Shown here piece after piece: positions 60,983 to 64,000 of a stretch of 64,000 nt of DNA. Numbering within the stretch: the first letter of the stretch is position 1; every line of letters starts with the position of its first letter. Below the pieces are notes generated by a model. It did no database searches. It saw only the letters and a list, made by a program, of their open reading frames with translations, and was not told the DNA's origin. The DNA is from an uncultured Pelagibacteraceae bacterium (lineage in GTDB: Bacteria > Pseudomonadota > Alphaproteobacteria > Pelagibacterales > Pelagibacteraceae). The stretch lies in NCBI GenBank assembly GCA_902522115.1, contig CABYUV010000002.1:1-64000 (forward strand). The letters are read 5' to 3'. Made by a program: the position numbers and the translations under genes.

Positions 60983-60994
60983 GCCCACTATCAA

Positions 60995-61612
60995 ATGACT
61001 AAAAGATTAAACTCTAAACACAAAGTTGACAGAAGATTAAAAGTAAATTTATGGGGAAGACCCAAAAGTCCTTTTAACACTAGAGCTTACGGACCAGGAC
61101 AACATGGTCAAACAAAAACATCTAAGCCATCCGATTATGGAATTCAGCTTCAAGCTAAACAAAAATTAAAAGCTTATTACGGAAATATTAATGAGAGACA
61201 ATTTAGAAATATTTATAAAAAAGCTGTTATGCTTAAAGGTGATACTGGAGAAAATTTAATTGGTCTACTTGAAAGAAGACTAGATGCTGTGATCTATAGA
61301 GCAAAATTTGCAACTACAATTTTTTCAGCAAGACAATTAATTAATCATGGTCATGTGAAAGTAAATGGTAAAAAAGTAAACATTGGAAGTTATCTAGTTA
61401 GAGAAGAGGATTCAATTGAGATAAGAGATAAATCTAAACAATTAGCTATAATTGATATCGCTTTAGCAAATAAAGAAAGAGAAACTCCAGAATATATTCA
61501 AATGGACGAAAAAAATAGAAAATTAAAATTTGTTAGAATTCCAAAATTTGCTGAAGTTCCATATCCAATCGTCATGGAACCTAATTTAGTAATTGAATAT
61601 TATTCTAGATAA
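60995..61612 (+). CDS. rpsD: 30S ribosomal protein S4
   Basis: The 205-residue S4 has the usual start [45 protein letters not shown], the S4 RNA-binding domain ([36 protein letters not shown]) and a C-terminal IVEYYSR-like end. It lacks the zinc-type Cys of other S4 forms. It helps start 30S assembly by binding 16S rRNA. It stands alone here with its own promoter, and its stop abuts the convergent grxD with zero spacing. Confidence 0.98.
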   Translation: MTKRLNSKHKVDRRLKVNLWGRPKSPFNTRAYGPGQHGQTKTSKPSDYGIQLQAKQKLKAYYGNINERQFRNIYKKAVMLKGDTGENLIGLLERRLDAVIYRAKFATTIFSARQLINHGHVKVNGKKVNIGSYLVREEDSIEIRDKSKQLAIIDIALANKERETPEYIQMDEKNRKLKFVRIPKFAEVPYPIVMEPNLVIEYYSR

Positions 61613-61951
61613 TTAACTCTTAGCTTTAAAATTTATATTCTTGCTTTCAAAAAGTTTTGCTAGCTCACCACTCTCATACATTTCTTTAACAATATCACAT
61701 CCACCAACAAATTCATTTTTAACATAAAGTTGAGGTATTGTTGGCCAATCACTAAATACTTTTATACCTTCTCTTAGATTTTGATTTTCTAAAACATTTA
61801 TTCCTTTAAAATTTACTTCAAGAACTTTTAAAATGTTAGAAGTAGCCATTGAAAATCCACATTGTGGAGCATCAGGCGTACCTTTCATAAATAAACAAAC
61901 TTCGTTGTTTTCAATTTCGTTTTTAATTAAATCATTTGTTTGTTGATCCAT
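61613..61951 (-). CDS. grxD: Monothiol glutaredoxin (Grx4 type)
   Basis: This 112-residue glutaredoxin has the monothiol CGFS site (Cys31) in [15 protein letters not shown], the [21 protein letters not shown] glutathione and cis-Pro region, and no second Cys in the active site. It carries a bridging [2Fe-2S] cluster and works with BolA in iron-sulfur handling. It follows bolA directly (zero gap) in the minus-strand order purL, bolA, grxD, typical of alphaproteobacteria. Confidence 0.96.
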   Translation of the reverse strand: MDQQTNDLIKNEIENNEVCLFMKGTPDAPQCGFSMATSNILKVLEVNFKGINVLENQNLREGIKVFSDWPTIPQLYVKNEFVGGCDIVKEMYESGELAKLFESKNINFKAKS

Positions 61952-62182
61952 TTAACTCTCCTTTGTTTTAATTGCTAATGCGTGAAGTTCGTTACCCATT
62001 CTACCTTTTAATGAGTTATAAACCATTTTATGTTGCTCAATTTTACTTTTTCCAGAAAATTTAGACGAAGTAACGGTAGCAGAATAATGATTTCCATCAC
62101 CTGCTAAATCTTGTATTTCAACAATTGCATCTGGCATTGCCTCTTTTATAAAATTCTCAATTTCTTTTAAGTCCATTGCCAT
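61952..62182 (-). CDS. BolA-family protein
   Basis: The 76-residue BolA-like protein has EIENFIKEAMPDAIVEIQDLAGDGNHYSATVTSSKFSGKS (in parts) and KMVYNSLKGRMGNELHALAIKT. It keeps the conserved His at the C-terminal HALA, a ligand of the BolA-Grx [2Fe-2S] cluster. It lies between purL (sharing one base) and grxD, so it is co-translated with its partner. The role is in iron-sulfur transfer or iron sensing. The length fits the short BolA2/YrbA-like forms. Confidence 0.95.
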   Translation of the reverse strand: MAMDLKEIENFIKEAMPDAIVEIQDLAGDGNHYSATVTSSKFSGKSKIEQHKMVYNSLKGRMGNELHALAIKTKES

Positions 62183-64000
62183 TATTTATTCATATAGTTT
62201 TTAAGCCAATTTTTATTAGAAGTTGATAATTCGTCAATTGTAACTTTTGTCTTATCATTAATATACAGTTCATTTTCAATAATTGTACCTAGTTCATCAT
62301 AATGGACTGCATTTTTATTTAATATATCAGCTACTTTTTTTAAATCTTTTTTGTTTATTTCTATTATATATCTTCCTTGATCTTCAGCGAAGAAGTACTC
62401 TATTTCATTGATTAGATATTTTGGTTTTTTAATATTTATTCCTTTTTTTCCTTTAACACACATTTTTGCTACTGCAGTAATTATGCCACCTAAAGAAACA
62501 TCGTGAGCACTTTTTATTAAATTATTATTAATCAATTTGAGTAATGTTTCTCCATTATTTTTTTCATTAAATAAGTTTACTTCAGGTGGAGGTCCATTTT
62601 TTTCATCTAAAATAGTTCTTGCAAATAAACTTTGATCAATATGTCCCTCAGTTTTTCCAATTACTAATACTAAGTTATTAACTTCTTTAAAATTCATAGT
62701 AACCATATTTTTATAATCACTGATTAACCCAACACCACCAATAGCAGGTGTAGGTTTTATACCTTGGTCTTTTGTTTGGTTATAGAAAGATACATTTCCA
62801 GAAACTACTGGGAACTTTAAATAATCACTTGCTTCACCAATTCCTTGAACACATTCAACAAACTCTCCCATGTTTTCCTCATTTTCAGGACTACCAAAAT
62901 TTAAACAATTCGTGATAGCAATTGGTTTTGCACCAACAGATATAAGATTTCTAAAACTTTCACAAACTACTTGCTTTCCACCAGTTAAAGGGTGAGCCCA
63001 ACAATAAACTGCAGAAGAGTCAACACAAGCAGCAACAGCTTTATCTGTACCATGAACTCTTACAACACCTGCGTCTCCACCTGGCTTTTGTATAGTATCT
63101 CCCATTACGGTATGATCATACTGTTGCCAAATCCATTCTTTGCTGCATACATTTGGATTAGCTAAAGTTTTCTTTAAAACATCAATAATTTTTAAGTGTT
63201 TAATGTCGTCTTTTTTAATTCTATTCTTTTTTGGAAGTTTTGCTTTTTTCCATTTACGATCATACATAGGAGAATTTTCAACTAAGGTATTAACTGGAAT
63301 GTCTGCAACTTTTTCTTCATCAAAATAAAGTTCTATTTTTTTTGACTTAGTAGTTTTCCCAATTACTGCAAAATCTAAATTCCATTTATCAAATATTTTT
63401 TTTGCATGTTCTTCTTTGCCATTTTCTAAAATAATCAACATTCTTTCTTGGCTTTCTGAGAGCATTATCTCATAAGGGGTCATTTTGGCTTCTCTGCAAG
63501 GTACTTTATTCAAATTAATTTCTATTCCAAGGTTTCCTTTCGAAGCCATTTCAATACTTGAAGAAGTTAATCCGGCAGCACCCATGTCTTGTATAGCTAT
63601 AATTGAATCTCCAGCCATTAACTCCAAACAAGCTTCAAGTAAAAGTTTTTCAGTAAATGGGTCTCCAACTTGAACTGTTGGTTTTTTTTCCTCAATTTTT
63701 TCATCGAAACTAGCTGAAGCCATGCTTGCACCATGTATTCCATCTCTTCCAGTTTTAGACCCAACATAAATTACTGGTTTATTTAAGCCTGCAGCTTTGG
63801 AGTAAAAAATCTTATCCTTTTTGACCAATCCCAATGTCATTGCATTAACTAAAATATTTCCATTATAGGAGCTATCAAAACTTGTTTGCCCAGCAATTGT
63901 AGGAACACCCATACAGTTCCCGTAACCACCTATGCCATGCACAACACCTCTTAATAAATTTTTTGTTTTTTTATGTTGCGGTGATCCAAAATGTATTGAG
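62182..64000 (-). CDS. purL: Phosphoribosylformylglycinamidine synthase II (5' end beyond window)
   Basis: The frame is open through 64000, so the start is outside; an internal GTG at 63942 is not the start. Motifs are FGSPQHKKTKNLLRGVVHGIGGYGN, VYVGSKTGRDGIHGASMAS, DMGAAGLTSSSIEMASKG, MLSESQERML, QKPGGDAGVV and SAHDVSLGG, all PurL large-domain signatures (AIRS-type ATP folds). It makes FGAM in purine synthesis together with PurQ and PurS, not seen here. At least 606 residues are visible. The final codon shares a base with bolA. Confidence 0.97.
   Translation of the reverse strand, partial: SIHFGSPQHKKTKNLLRGVVHGIGGYGNCMGVPTIAGQTSFDSSYNGNILVNAMTLGLVKKDKIFYSKAAGLNKPVIYVGSKTGRDGIHGASMASASFDEKIEEKKPTVQVGDPFTEKLLLEACLELMAGDSIIAIQDMGAAGLTSSSIEMASKGNLGIEINLNKVPCREAKMTPYEIMLSESQERMLIILENGKEEHAKKIFDKWNLDFAVIGKTTKSKKIELYFDEEKVADIPVNTLVENSPMYDRKWKKAKLPKKNRIKKDDIKHLKIIDVLKKTLANPNVCSKEWIWQQYDHTVMGDTIQKPGGDAGVVRVHGTDKAVAACVDSSAVYCWAHPLTGGKQVVCESFRNLISVGAKPIAITNCLNFGSPENEENMGEFVECVQGIGEASDYLKFPVVSGNVSFYNQTKDQGIKPTPAIGGVGLISDYKNMVTMNFKEVNNLVLVIGKTEGHIDQSLFARTILDEKNGPPPEVNLFNEKNNGETLLKLINNNLIKSAHDVSLGGIITAVAKMCVKGKKGINIKKPKYLINEIEYFFAEDQGRYIIEINKKDLKKVADILNKNAVHYDELGTIIENELYINDKTKVTIDELSTSNKNWLKNYMNK

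Noticed and set aside
63940-63942. GTG at 63942 as the purL start
   Set aside because: It is a Val codon inside a conserved PurL stretch (RGVVHGIGGYGN) and the frame runs on to 64000.
1-64000. CRISPR array, prophage, insertion sequence, rRNA operon, replication origin
   Set aside because: No direct repeat-spacer pattern, integrase or transposase, structural phage gene, rRNA-like stretch or DnaA-box cluster was seen.

Overview
The window is strongly AT-rich and packed with genes. Most intergenic gaps are short, many stop/start codons overlap (ATGA, TAATG), and there is no rRNA, CRISPR array, phage or insertion sequence. Gene content and order point to an alphaproteobacterium of the SAR11 clade (Pelagibacterales). 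The signs are the purL-bolA-grxD order, tauABC with an oversized TauC, many solute-binding-protein transporters, a class II DAHP synthase, an elongator tRNA-Met of alphaproteobacterial type, and extreme compaction. The assignment rests on protein content and style only, as no 16S gene is present.

Layout. 1-3149: a TRAP transporter (P-M-Q order) whose binding-protein gene is fused in frame to the front of an aldehyde dehydrogenase gene. 3170-12021: taurine block, with tauABC (minus) divergent from an omega-aminotransferase, alanine dehydrogenase and a dimethylglycine-dehydrogenase-like flavoprotein. 12072-18460: tRNA-Met, purine salvage (PRTase, guaC, apt), then mtnP, two secreted alpha/beta-hydrolase paralogues and mtnA. 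18462-21621: a class II aldolase/short-chain dehydrogenase fusion and a speD-speE fusion. 21681-24740: polar amino-acid ABC transporter without its ATPase, plus a PhyH dioxygenase. 24730-26848: DUF6165, heptosyltransferase-like GT9 and kdsB (envelope). 26845-30969: AbrB-family protein and a TctCBA transporter. 30966-38799: EamA exporter, GT4, thioredoxin-like protein, gamma carbonic anhydrase, small and secreted unknowns, PNPOx-like protein, beta-hydroxyacid dehydrogenase and an MFS gene broken at an A9 run. 38843-45904: rpoZ with a long acidic tail, dusA, TauE/SafE permease, phosphohexomutase and nrdAB. 45913-49435: methylcitrate cycle prpDBC. 49489-64000: gph, a GlmU acetyltransferase domain alone, glmS, TPR-GT, class II aroG, nadE, cysS, cimA, DUF1989, trmJ, rpsD, grxD, bolA and purL (cut by the window end).

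How the genes fit together. SpeDE makes 5'-methylthioadenosine (MTA) as by-product; MtnP and MtnA would turn it into methylthioribulose-1-phosphate and free adenine; Apt recovers the adenine. No mtnB/C/D/E is seen here. Instead, an aldolase fused to an NAD(P)-dependent reductase lies tail-to-tail with mtnA. This suggests a DHAP-shunt type of MTA salvage in which one polypeptide cleaves the sugar phosphate and processes the aldehyde. I consider this the most interesting system in the window. A second recurring theme is regulatory: all four transporter operons place a strong RNA hairpin directly after the binding-protein gene, and in one case it overlaps the next gene's start codon.

Limits: functions come from reading motifs and remembered families. 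No searches, alignments or folding calculations were run.
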